64,000 nucleotides of DNA from Sphingobacterium yanglingense (GTDB lineage: Bacteria; Bacteroidota; Bacteroidia; Sphingobacteriales; Sphingobacteriaceae), in assembly GCF_004363245.1 (NCBI RefSeq), contig NZ_SNYV01000011.1, forward strand, positions 1,178,001 to 1,242,000, read 5' to 3'. The number at the start of each line of letters is the position of its first letter. Position 1 is the first letter of the stretch. A program made the position numbers and the translations under genes. The notes under the pieces are model-generated. The model saw only the letters and a program-made list of their open reading frames with translations, was not told where the DNA came from and made no database searches. Below, one piece after another: positions 54,887-63,766 of the stretch.

Positions 54887-54954
54887 TCTTTAAAATGGTT
54901 AGTTATTAGTTAGTTTTAGTTTCTCCATGCAGAGATCCAAGCTCATTTGATACC

Positions 54955-54966
54955 TAGTACGTACTA
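54955..54966. promoter_or_regulatory. Perfect 12-nt palindrome upstream of SusC
   Basis: TAGTACGTACTA is fully self-complementary and lies 69 nt before the SusC start, in the gap between FecR and SusC. It may be an operator, but a palindrome of this length can occur by chance. Confidence 0.25.
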
Positions 54967-55056
54967 CAGTCCAAATAGGGTACGTTTATTTTAAGTTATT
55001 TTAAAACAAACTACCACAAAACACCTAAAACGTTGATTCATAAGTATATAAAAAAA

Positions 55057-55081
55057 CGCAAGAATCTTGGCAGATCTTACG
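55057..55081 (-). terminator. Hairpin between FecR and SusC
   Basis: CGCAAGA and TCTTACG pair with one mismatch around an 11-nt loop. On the minus strand it is followed by seven Ts. It lies 28 nt after the FecR stop and suggests that sigma/FecR and SusC/SusD are separate transcription units. Confidence 0.6.
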
Positions 55082-55108
55082 TTCTATCTTGATTATTAAT
55101 CAATACGG

Positions 55109-56173
55109 TTAACGTTGCACAACGATTGTGTTTCCTTTAATCACGATCTTGGCCAATTTAAAATCATTCATCAGCTCTATAATAGTCTCCAACGATTCTT
55201 TTCTATCCGCAGTAAAACGAATTTTAAGTCTGTCTACACGCGCATTTTCAAATACGACATCCTTATTATACCAACGTCCCACTTCCCGTAATACTTCTCC
55301 TAGCGAAACCTGATCAAAATAGAAATAACCTTCGTACCACCTATAGTATGTATCGAGATCAATCTTACTAAGTTTTACTGTCCCTTTTATATCTCTTAAA
55401 AACTCATCCCCGGGAGTAAGTATCATCCCCTGTTGTGCTCCGCCGTCCAACACCTCGACCTTTCCTGTCAGAAGTGTCACCTGCGCCTGCTGCGTATTAC
55501 TACTCTTTACATTAAATTCCGTACCTAACACTTGGGTCGACAGATCTTTTGTCTCAACTATAAAAGGTCTGTTTTTATCCTTTGTCACTTTGAAAAAAGC
55601 TTCCCCTTCTAGTTGTATCTTTCTTTCATTGCCAACAAAACGATTAGGGAACGTAATTTTACTTCTGGCATTGATCCAAGCCTCTGAACCATCTTCAAGG
55701 ATAATCTTAACCATTTTTCCATTGGGCACAGTTAATACCTCTTCCTGGACAGCCACTTGCGGTGATATTGTCTTATAGGATAACCCTCCTTCGATCAGAA
55801 TAGGATTATTTTTTCCATTCAAAACACGGGAACTCACGGCTTCCTCTATATTAATAGCTTCTTTATCTCCCGACCTTAATAACACTTCATCTACAGTAGA
55901 ACGCTCTTCGTACACCAGGTAATCTGAAGTAGACGAGGATGGATCTGCATGCAAAAGATATAGATAAGCAAAAGCAGCTAACAACATAGTTGCCGCTATA
56001 GCAGAACCTATAACAACTATCCTTGTAGAAATCCACTGCTTCTTGACATGAAAGCGCTTTAGCTCATCCTCTACATCCGGTACATTATCATACTTCACAA
56101 AATGTTCACGGAGCAGAATCTCTTCCTTTATAAAATCGGACGGGGTACCATCTTGTTTGTTTCTCTCTTCCAT
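55109..56173 (-). CDS. FecR-type anti-sigma factor with DUF4974
   Basis: 354 aa. Cytoplasmic N-terminus (~1-52), membrane helix ~53-74 (VVIGSAIAATMLLAAFAYLYLL is the core), FecR domain at ~145-245 (VPNGKMVKIILEDGSEAWIN, LEGEAFFKVTKDKNRPFIVE) and DUF4974 at ~285-354 (GEVLREVGRWYNKDVVFENA). It controls the ECF sigma factor 58 nt upstream and should receive its signal from the STN domain of the SusC encoded next. Confidence 0.95.
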   Translation of the reverse strand: MEERNKQDGTPSDFIKEEILLREHFVKYDNVPDVEDELKRFHVKKQWISTRIVVIGSAIAATMLLAAFAYLYLLHADPSSSTSDYLVYEERSTVDEVLLRSGDKEAINIEEAVSSRVLNGKNNPILIEGGLSYKTISPQVAVQEEVLTVPNGKMVKIILEDGSEAWINARSKITFPNRFVGNERKIQLEGEAFFKVTKDKNRPFIVETKDLSTQVLGTEFNVKSSNTQQAQVTLLTGKVEVLDGGAQQGMILTPGDEFLRDIKGTVKLSKIDLDTYYRWYEGYFYFDQVSLGEVLREVGRWYNKDVVFENARVDRLKIRFTADRKESLETIIELMNDFKLAKIVIKGNTIVVQR

Positions 56174-56231
56174 TACTTCTTCCCTTTATAAGTTATAGTA
56201 CGAACCAAACCCCGAAACAGGTATCATTTTA

Positions 56232-56735
56232 TTATTTTTTCTCATTATAGATCGTCCTCAATAATTTAAGTGCTTTTACAATATGCTTCTTTACGGTATC
56301 TGGACTTATATCCAATTGTTCCGCTACTTCACTGTATTTCAATCGCTGAAAATAACATAAGTCCAAAATATGCCTTGTATTTTCAGGCAATTGGCTTAAC
56401 ATCGTTTCCACGAGTTCATCCTGCTCTCTTTGATCTGCTAACTCATCATAGTAGCGTGAGAGTGTATTCAGATACTCGTCCATATACTTGTTATGTAGTG
56501 TATTCTTACGTAAAAAATCAACACAACGATTTCGCACACTCACCTTTAGATAGGGCTTTGCTTTTTCTTTATCAAATCGTTCTATATTTTTCCAAAGGCT
56601 TTCAAAGACCCCACTCACAATATCCCTACTCTCTTCTTCATCACCTGTAATATGGAAGGCATATTTATAGAGATAGGTATAATTTTCACGGAATATATGG
56701 TCAAATGTCTTCTTGTTAAAGAGCCTTTTTAACAT
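56232..56735 (-). CDS. FecI-like ECF sigma factor
   Basis: 167 aa, short but complete. Region 2: IFRENYTYLYKYAFHITGDE to SRDIVSGVFESLWKN. Region 4: LSQLPENTRHILDLCYFQRL and YSEVAEQLDISPDTVKKHI. It should switch on the SusC-SusD-lipoprotein-propeller operon that follows. It is head-to-head with another ECF sigma gene at 57 kb. Confidence 0.94.
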   Translation of the reverse strand: MLKRLFNKKTFDHIFRENYTYLYKYAFHITGDEEESRDIVSGVFESLWKNIERFDKEKAKPYLKVSVRNRCVDFLRKNTLHNKYMDEYLNTLSRYYDELADQREQDELVETMLSQLPENTRHILDLCYFQRLKYSEVAEQLDISPDTVKKHIVKALKLLRTIYNEKK

Positions 56736-56767
56736 ATTTATTTTAAGTTATACTGGTTTTACGCGTC

Positions 56768-56775
56768 CAAATATA
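56768..56775 (-). promoter_or_regulatory. Promoter of the second ECF sigma gene
   Basis: On the minus strand TATATTTG is an exact TAnnTTTG -7 box, with a TTTT 21 nt upstream as a weak -33 box. The leader to the ATG at 56735 would be about 25 nt, which is a normal length. Confidence 0.5.
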
Positions 56776-57002
56776 AATGAATATTAACCTATTTTTAAAA
56801 TTTAATTAGCAATTGAATTACCCGATCAACTTCTCTTATCCCCAAGACAATCAAGATCGGCTAAGTTCTAGATAATCATTCGCGCAGTTTAGATCTATAG
56901 CAATCTTTACGAAGGATAATAAAAATAAATTTCTGATTGATTCGTATTAAATTATTAACTTGAGTTACCAATTCATAAAAACTTCATATAAACTTAACAG
57001 GT

Positions 57003-57608
57003 GTGCGTCATCTAAAAACAGCTTTAATGGCTAATTTCGGCAAACATTCGATGTCCAAAAACATGAGTGAACACAACGCTATAACACCCGCTGATTTTGA
57101 AGAATTATTTCTGATCTGGAACAGAAAGATCTATTATTACGCCTTATCCAAGACGAACTCTACTTATATTGCTGAAGAAACTGTACAGCGTGTATTTATA
57201 AAACTGTGGCACAACCTTCATCACAACGAGGTAAATATAAAAATTGAAGCTCAGCTCTTTTGCATTGCAAAAAGTGTCTTGCTCGATATTATCAAAGAAG
57301 AACGACGTAGAGAGTCCGATACACTAAATAACGATTATCCAGCAATACATCACCAAACCCCATTAGAGGTATACCGGGTTAAAGAACTAGAACAACAACT
57401 GGACGATATCATTAATAAGATGCCCATAGCCCGAGGAACCATATTCAGGATGAGCCGCTTCGAGAACCTAAGCTATAAAGAGATCGCGCAACAATTGTCC
57501 ATCTCTCCGAAAACCGTCGAGAACCATATCGGCCTTGCCTTACAGACTTTGAAACGTGCTTTCTATAATTTTCTGCTTCAGATTACTATTATTTTCATTT
57601 TCTTTTAG
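57003..57608 (+). CDS. FecI-like ECF sigma factor
   Basis: Up to 201 aa. The first in-frame start is a GTG at 57003; ATGs at 57027, 57051 and 57063 are equally possible, and family length favours one of the last two. Region 2: LFLIWNRKIYYYALSKTNST to AEETVQRVFIKLWHN. Region 4: MPIARGTIFRMSRFENLSYK with EIAQQLSISPKTVENHIGL. The C-terminus is a hydrophobic stretch (FLLQITIIFIFF), like the sigma factor at 45 kb. It heads a plus-strand sigma-FecR-SusC-SusD locus. Confidence 0.93.
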   Translation: MRHLKTALMANFGKHSMSKNMSEHNAITPADFEELFLIWNRKIYYYALSKTNSTYIAEETVQRVFIKLWHNLHHNEVNIKIEAQLFCIAKSVLLDIIKEERRRESDTLNNDYPAIHHQTPLEVYRVKELEQQLDDIINKMPIARGTIFRMSRFENLSYKEIAQQLSISPKTVENHIGLALQTLKRAFYNFLLQITIIFIFF

Positions 57609-57640
57609 GGGTATTGGGCATTTGCGTCGTATTCTATACG

Positions 57641-58660
57641 ATGAAGATAACCAAACAACTCGTAGATCGCTATTTGCAGGGGAAATGTACCACTGCCGAA
57701 GCTTCGGCTATCGAAACCCTACTCGAAACAGACCCTACAGCACTAGACGATTTCCTTCCAGAAGAGGAGTGGCTGAATAGTCCTATCGATCGCCATTATG
57801 AGGGACAGGATGAAGCTTACAAACGTCTAACGCAGCAGATATACCCCAAAGCAAAGACTCACATACGCTATCTTGGTGTAGCAGCCTCAATAGCGGCAAT
57901 ATTCATCCTCCTATTTGGTATATACCGTCAGCAATACCCATCCATAAATCCGTCTGATCGTAGGATGACCGTGATCAACGACAGTATACATCCCTCTGCC
58001 AGCAGCCTGTATTACATCAATTCTGGTTATGAAAACATGGTCCTAACAACTAGCGATGGCTCTACAATTACACTTTATCCGCACTCCGAGATTCGCTATG
58101 CTGAAGATTTTGCACCACTTTCCGAACGTGTGCTACACCTTAAAGGAAGAGCTAGATTTGATGTCGCGAAAGATAAATCCAGGCCTTTCCATGTCGTGTC
58201 CCAAGGTATAGTGACCACTGCATTAGGAACAATATTCGTCGTCGACGAGTTCAAAGATTCCAAAACCCGTGTCCAATTGTTAGAGGGATCCATACAAGTC
58301 GTCTCCCAACGCAAAGTCGACGCAGAAAAGGTAACAAAGACATTTAAGCCCATGGAAGAAGTGACTATTGATCATCAGCAGGGACAAATCATTGAAGAGA
58401 AAAAAATAAACAATACCCTACATAACCGCGAGGCCTATTTTACCCAGAACGCGCAACGTTTACATTTCAAAAACCTAGCACTACATGATGTCGTCAGCAT
58501 ATTACAACAAAACTACGGCATAGACCTACAGTACCCTGCCCAGAGTCTCGACGGCAAATATTACAGTGGTACCTTTCCAGAATCTGATCAAGTATACAAG
58601 GATATTATCAAAGAAATAAACTACTTACACCATATTAACATTACGTACACCAAGAAGTAA
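57641..58660 (+). CDS. FecR-type anti-sigma factor
   Basis: 339 aa from the ATG at 57641 (the frame opens at a TTG at 57614). Cytoplasmic N-terminal region with VDRYLQGKCTTAEASAIETL, membrane helix ~77-95 (LGVAASIAAIFILLFGIY), FecR domain at ~135-235 (LTTSDGSTITLYPHSEIRYA, LKGRARFDVAKDKSRPFHV), and a DUF4974-like C-terminus (~270-339, LHFKNLALHDVVSILQQNYG). It lies 32 nt after the sigma gene and 22 nt before SusC. Its presumed SusC partner lacks an STN domain, so how it is signalled is unclear. Confidence 0.93.
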   Translation: MKITKQLVDRYLQGKCTTAEASAIETLLETDPTALDDFLPEEEWLNSPIDRHYEGQDEAYKRLTQQIYPKAKTHIRYLGVAASIAAIFILLFGIYRQQYPSINPSDRRMTVINDSIHPSASSLYYINSGYENMVLTTSDGSTITLYPHSEIRYAEDFAPLSERVLHLKGRARFDVAKDKSRPFHVVSQGIVTTALGTIFVVDEFKDSKTRVQLLEGSIQVVSQRKVDAEKVTKTFKPMEEVTIDHQQGQIIEEKKINNTLHNREAYFTQNAQRLHFKNLALHDVVSILQQNYGIDLQYPAQSLDGKYYSGTFPESDQVYKDIIKEINYLHHINITYTKK

Positions 58661-58682
58661 TAAACAATAAAAACAACTAAAT

Positions 58683-61600
58683 ATGAACAAGTATTTACCC
58701 AACAAGAAGCAGCTTATCACGATGCTTCATCTCCAGCTGAAAACTCCTGGAACGCATTGGAAACTACGATTAGGTCTATTGGGACTAGTCTGTGTCTCCA
58801 GTCAGGTAGTGATGGCCCAATCTACTGCAACAGTGAGCGGTGTTGTACGGGATGGCAAGGGGGCTAGTCTAGCTTCTGTAACCGTCACAATCGAAAACCC
58901 ATCCACCTCCTTTCGTCAGGTAAGCAGGACCAAAGAAGATGGAACATTCAGCTTTGACCGTATACCCGAGGGACAAGGTTACAATATCCGACTCAATTCC
59001 TTAGGCTTCAAACCAAAAACATTGAGCGATTATAACATTAGCGCCAAAGACAAAGTTGCGATATCTATCACATTGGATCAAGAAGCCGAAGATCTCGAAG
59101 AAGTTGTCGTCACCGCTCTTGGTATCAAACGTGACAAAAAAGCGCTAGGTTACACCGTTGCCGAACTCAAAGGAGACGAACTTACAAAAGGTAAAGAAAG
59201 TAATGTTGCCAATGCCCTATCTGGTAAGGTAGCCGGTGTACAAGTAAGCCGTGCGGCATCTGGAGCAGGCGGATCCGCTAAAGTGGTAATCCGAGGTAAC
59301 AACTCATTGATCGGTAACAGTCAACCGCTCTATGTCATCGATGGTGTACCCATCGACAATCAGAATACTTCTGCGCCCAACCAATCCGGCGGTACTGACT
59401 ACGGCGATGGTATCGGTAATATCAATCCTGATGATATCGAGAGCATGTCCGTATTAAAAGGGCCGAATGCCGCAGCATTGTATGGCCAGCGTGGTAGCAA
59501 TGGTGTCATATTGATTACTACAAAGTCCGGAAAAGCCGGCAAGACCTCCTTCCAGTTCAACAGCGATTACGCAATCGGCAACGCTTTAGTATTGCCTGAT
59601 TTTCAAAATGAATACGGTCAGGGACTCAATGGTACATTTACCCATTTTCGTAAAGATGATGGCACTATCGTGCCGATGAGCCAGGCTTTAGCCAATAATT
59701 TCACTGGTATGCCCAAGATGTCTGCAGGACGTGACCGCACTACCCGAGCGAGTTGGGGTGCACGTATGGAGGGACAGACCTATGAAGATATGTATGGTAA
59801 TATCTTACAACTCAAGCCCGAACCCGATACCTACCAAACATTTTTCCAGACTGAAAAACAACGGGTCAACAATCTCAGTGTAGATGGTGGGAATGAAAAG
59901 CTCAACTATCGTTTTTCTTTTGCTAACACAAATATCGATGGCTACATCCCTACCAACACACTGAACCGCAATAACTTTGGCTTACGTACTCAGGCTAAAA
60001 TCACGGATAAGTTCCATATCGACGTAAAAGCAAACTATATCATGCAACAGGCCGAAAATAGGCCAACGCTATCGGATGCCTCTGACAATCCAGCTTATCT
60101 ATTTATCAGTCAGCCCCGTAGTTTGAGCAATAGCATCGCTTCACAATACAAATGGACAGCCAATGAGGTAGCCCGTCAACTCGGATTCTCAGGGATATAT
60201 GAAGGCCTTGAAAAAACCTATGCCACCAATAGTTCGACCGCCAATCCATTTTGGACCATCAACGAAAACCATAATGAAGATCGCAGAGACCGTATCATTG
60301 GTATGTTACGACTTAGTTATGACTTCTATCCTTGGCTTAAACTTTCGGCCACAGGGGGCACCGATTTCTATACCGATCAACGCTTTCGCTATCGCCCAAT
60401 CAACACCTACCAAAGTTTGAATAAAAAAGGTGACATGCGTGAAGAAGTATTACGCTCGCGCGAGGATAATTATGATATCTTAGCCAGCTCAAATTTCTCG
60501 GCGACAGACGACATCAAACTAAGCTTTAACTTAGGAGCCAGTCATCAGAATCGCTATTTCCGCATGACAGGAAATACCGGTAATCAGTTTATAGTCCCCA
60601 ATCTATTTGTAATAAATAACACAACGACCAATTCTTATCTGTTCGACCTCGTTGAATCCCAGATCAACTCTGCTTATTTTTCTGGGCAGTTTGGCTTCCG
60701 GGACTTTTGGTTTGTTGATTTCTCTGCCCGTAATGACTGGTCATCTACATTGTCCCAAAAAAACAACTCGTTTTTTTACCCGTCAGTTAGCAGTAGTTTA
60801 ATCCTTACCGATGCCTTCAAATGGCAGTCTCCTGTTTTATCCTACGCCAAGATTCGTGGTTCATGGGCACAGGCAGGTAGCTCGGGAAATCCCTACCAGC
60901 TGACCGGAGCTTATTCGCTCAATCAGTATACTCATGGCGGTATACCTATGGCTTCCTATACCGAGATTATCCCCGATCCTAATCTAAAAAATGAACTGAC
61001 GACTTCCATTGAGGCTGGTTTAGACTTACGCATGTTACAGAATAGATTATCATTTTCCTTTACTTACTATCAGGCACGTACCAAAAACCAGATTTTGGAT
61101 GTACCAATTTCACCATCCAGTTTATATGTCAAAAACCGGATCAATGCGGGTGAAATTTCAAACAAGGGCTTTGAATTCGTAATCAGTGGTACCCCAGTTA
61201 AAACGGCTAATTTTGAATGGACCAGCCAGTTTAACTTTAACCGCAACCGCAACAAAGTAGAATCACTATATCCAGGTGTAGATGTATTCTTATTAGGAAC
61301 CGACAGAGGTGTCAATGTGGTAGCCGAAGTAGGTAAACCTTTTGGACAGCTCAAAGGCACCCAGTTTGCTTGGATCAAAGATGACCAAGGCAATCGTCTG
61401 ATTGATCCCAACACTGGATTGCCATTACGCACTACCGGTCGCGTAGAGACCGACCTTGGCAATGCACAACCAGATTGGATAGGTGGATTTGGCAATACAT
61501 TCAATTATAAAGGAATCAGCCTTTACGCCCTAGTAGATATCCGTCAGGGCGGTATTATCTTTTCACAGTCTAACCGCGAACAGATAATATATGGTACCAG

Positions 61601-62033
61601 TAAGAAGACTCTTGAAGGACGGGACGGTACATATGTAGCTGACGGAATCGTAGGTCTCGCTGATGGAAACGGACAATGGAGCAGTACCGGCGTTAAAAAC
61701 AGTAAGCAGGTTACCGCCCAAGATTACTGGAATATGGTTGCCAGCGACAAAGAAGTGATGGTATCCGAAGAAATGATCAATGATATGAGTTACATCGCAA
61801 TGCGCGAAATTGCCCTATCATACAGTTTACCAAAGAAATGGATGCCACATCAAGTAGTCCGCAATATCAAGGTAGGACTATATGGCCGCAATCTCTTCTA
61901 CTTCCAACGTAAAACCGATGGCTTTTCACCCGAGTCTGCAGCATTCAACGTACACAACTCATCTATCGGTATCGAGTCGACCTCACTACCTATGATGCGT
62001 AATTTCGGCATCAACCTTAATATCGGTTTATAA
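58683..62033 (+). CDS. SusC-like transporter without STN domain
   Basis: 1116 aa. Long N-terminus, signal segment ~28-46 (LGLLGLVCVSSQVVMAQ), CarboxypepD_reg-like domain at ~50-135 (VSGVVRDGKGASLASVTV), TonB-box segment EEVVVTALGIKRDKKALGYT, plug (ALSGKVAGVQV, QPLYVIDGVPIDNQ, AALYGQRGSNGVILITTKSG) and barrel ending FGINLNIGL. No STN domain precedes the regulatory-like domain although FecI and FecR genes are directly upstream. The TonB-box/plug region closely resembles the SusC at 20-23 kb, so both belong to one subfamily, each paired with a SusD_2. Confidence 0.95.
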   Translation: MNKYLPNKKQLITMLHLQLKTPGTHWKLRLGLLGLVCVSSQVVMAQSTATVSGVVRDGKGASLASVTVTIENPSTSFRQVSRTKEDGTFSFDRIPEGQGYNIRLNSLGFKPKTLSDYNISAKDKVAISITLDQEAEDLEEVVVTALGIKRDKKALGYTVAELKGDELTKGKESNVANALSGKVAGVQVSRAASGAGGSAKVVIRGNNSLIGNSQPLYVIDGVPIDNQNTSAPNQSGGTDYGDGIGNINPDDIESMSVLKGPNAAALYGQRGSNGVILITTKSGKAGKTSFQFNSDYAIGNALVLPDFQNEYGQGLNGTFTHFRKDDGTIVPMSQALANNFTGMPKMSAGRDRTTRASWGARMEGQTYEDMYGNILQLKPEPDTYQTFFQTEKQRVNNLSVDGGNEKLNYRFSFANTNIDGYIPTNTLNRNNFGLRTQAKITDKFHIDVKANYIMQQAENRPTLSDASDNPAYLFISQPRSLSNSIASQYKWTANEVARQLGFSGIYEGLEKTYATNSSTANPFWTINENHNEDRRDRIIGMLRLSYDFYPWLKLSATGGTDFYTDQRFRYRPINTYQSLNKKGDMREEVLRSREDNYDILASSNFSATDDIKLSFNLGASHQNRYFRMTGNTGNQFIVPNLFVINNTTTNSYLFDLVESQINSAYFSGQFGFRDFWFVDFSARNDWSSTLSQKNNSFFYPSVSSSLILTDAFKWQSPVLSYAKIRGSWAQAGSSGNPYQLTGAYSLNQYTHGGIPMASYTEIIPDPNLKNELTTSIEAGLDLRMLQNRLSFSFTYYQARTKNQILDVPISPSSLYVKNRINAGEISNKGFEFVISGTPVKTANFEWTSQFNFNRNRNKVESLYPGVDVFLLGTDRGVNVVAEVGKPFGQLKGTQFAWIKDDQGNRLIDPNTGLPLRTTGRVETDLGNAQPDWIGGFGNTFNYKGISLYALVDIRQGGIIFSQSNREQIIYGTSKKTLEGRDGTYVADGIVGLADGNGQWSSTGVKNSKQVTAQDYWNMVASDKEVMVSEEMINDMSYIAMREIALSYSLPKKWMPHQVVRNIKVGLYGRNLFYFQRKTDGFSPESAAFNVHNSSIGIESTSLPMMRNFGINLNIGL

Positions 62034-63562
62034 TGTATCAAAAGACAATCCAAATGAAAACACCTATCTTCAAACATATTCTTTTCTTGAGCATGGGCAC
62101 CGCAGCAATGCTGATGAATAGCTCTTGTACCAAAGATTTCGAACGTATCAACACACCTCCTACCTCAGTCACCACGGTCGACCCTGCGCTGTTATTGTCC
62201 CGTATCCTTCGCGACGGCACGTTTCAAGAGTCAGGCGAACTTCCGAACAATAAATTCGGATCCTGGGTACAACATTGGGCCGGAGGGCCGGTAGTCCCCG
62301 TCTCGCGTTACTTCGAGGGGCCCGAAAATCTAATATGGGGTCAACATTTTCAACTTTTACGTAACATAAGCCAGATCAAACAAGAACTCAAAGGACTTGA
62401 AAATGATCCTGCAGGCCGTAGTAAACTTGCCATCGCAGAAATCTATGAAGTATTCCTTTACCAGCGCCTCACGGATCTATTTGGCGACGTTCCTTTTTCG
62501 GAAGTTACGCAGAACAGTGGAGCCATCAACCGTACACCAAAATTTGACAAGCAGGAAGATATTTATCCTGCTCTGGTACAACGTCTAGATCAATCACTTG
62601 CCAAACTCACAACTGGTGATGCCAGCTATGGTACTGCAGATTTTTTCTATGGTGGTAATATCGATAAGTGGAAAAAATTCGGTAACTCTCTTAAACTCCG
62701 TATAGGTATGCGCATGCGTTATGCCAACAGCAGCCTTGCCCAACAAACCGTGACCTCGGCACTATCATCCAACTACGGGCTATTGGCAAGCAACGCAGAC
62801 AATGCTGCTGTAGCGACCTTTAACAATGCACAAGCCGAAAACCAAAATCCAATTTTGCGTCAATTTACTACTGGAAGTGCGGATTTACGCTACTTAGCCA
62901 ATACTTTGGTCGACAAGCTAAAAGCCGATGACGATCCACGTCTCCCTATACTAGCTCATCCGGTCACAATAGGAGGCACGACCACCTACCAAGGAATAGG
63001 TGTCTCGCTTACCGACAATCAGTTATCACAGCTTATTCGTGCAAACTACTCTACGGCCAATAGAAATACATGGTTTAGTCTGACGTTTGCACCTATCCCA
63101 AGCTACGCACTGACTTATTCAGATGTCTGTTTTTACAAGGCAGAAGCCGCACTTCTAGGTTGGGGATCCACCAATAGCCAAGCGCATGGTCTATTTGTGG
63201 ATGGAGTCAAAGCAGCTTTTGCATTACCTCCTTACAATTTATCGACCCTACCTACATCCTATGAGCAAGGCATTCTAAGCTTTAACAATTTGAGCGATTC
63301 AGAAAAAATGGAGAAGATAGGTACGCAGAAATGGATACATCTTTTCGGCCGTAATATGGAAGCATTTGCCGAGTGGCGCCGCACAGGCTATCCGCAGCTT
63401 ACACCGGGTCCAAATCCGGGCTCGACCAACGGTCAGATACCTAGACGTGGTATCTACTCGAGTGAAGAAGCCGAACTGAACCAAACAAACTACAAAGAGG
63501 CCGTAAACCGTATGAGCAATGGTGACTCTTTCCTGTCCAAAGTATGGTGGGATAAAAGATAA
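62033..63562 (+). CDS. SusD-like lipoprotein (SusD_2 subfamily)
   Basis: 509 aa from the ATG at 62033, which overlaps the SusC stop as TAATG and implies translational coupling; an ATG at 62054 would give a cleaner signal peptide. Lipobox LMNSSC, then TKDFERINTPPTSVTTVDPA as in the other SusD_2 here. Further blocks: EVFLYQRLTDLFGDVPFSEV, ADFFYGGNIDKWKKFGNSLK and IHLFGRNMEAFAEWRRTGYP. It forms the surface lid of the preceding SusC. No enzyme follows before the terminator. Confidence 0.93.
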   Translation: MYQKTIQMKTPIFKHILFLSMGTAAMLMNSSCTKDFERINTPPTSVTTVDPALLLSRILRDGTFQESGELPNNKFGSWVQHWAGGPVVPVSRYFEGPENLIWGQHFQLLRNISQIKQELKGLENDPAGRSKLAIAEIYEVFLYQRLTDLFGDVPFSEVTQNSGAINRTPKFDKQEDIYPALVQRLDQSLAKLTTGDASYGTADFFYGGNIDKWKKFGNSLKLRIGMRMRYANSSLAQQTVTSALSSNYGLLASNADNAAVATFNNAQAENQNPILRQFTTGSADLRYLANTLVDKLKADDDPRLPILAHPVTIGGTTTYQGIGVSLTDNQLSQLIRANYSTANRNTWFSLTFAPIPSYALTYSDVCFYKAEAALLGWGSTNSQAHGLFVDGVKAAFALPPYNLSTLPTSYEQGILSFNNLSDSEKMEKIGTQKWIHLFGRNMEAFAEWRRTGYPQLTPGPNPGSTNGQIPRRGIYSSEEAELNQTNYKEAVNRMSNGDSFLSKVWWDKR

Positions 63563-63672
63563 AAAAGAAATGAAGACCAATTACTCTCCCGTGTAGCGAG
63601 CGCACCAAGACCAAGTCAAAAGGAGACTGTAGAATTGCTCAATAAGGTACTTTCCAAATCCTAATTTATACC

Positions 63673-63703
63673 AATAGGGGCCGATTGTCTATCGGCCCCT
63701 ATT
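63673..63703. terminator. Bidirectional terminator between SusD and the peptidase
   Basis: AATAGGGGCCGAT and ATCGGCCCCTATT form a perfect 13-bp stem with a 5-nt loop. It lies between convergent genes, 110 nt after the SusD stop and 64 nt after the peptidase stop on the other strand. Confidence 0.8.
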
Positions 63704-63766
63704 ATTGTAATCTATTAAAATCTCGAACCTCTTACTGATACCACAGAAAGCAGTTCGACCTGTGAT

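Noticed and set aside
54955..54966. Treating the 12-nt palindrome as a firm operator
   Set aside because: Too short to stand alone; listed only as a low-confidence site.
61070..61504. 144-aa frame antisense to the last SusC
   Set aside because: Composition mirrors the SusC codons and it carries no motif; a shadow frame.
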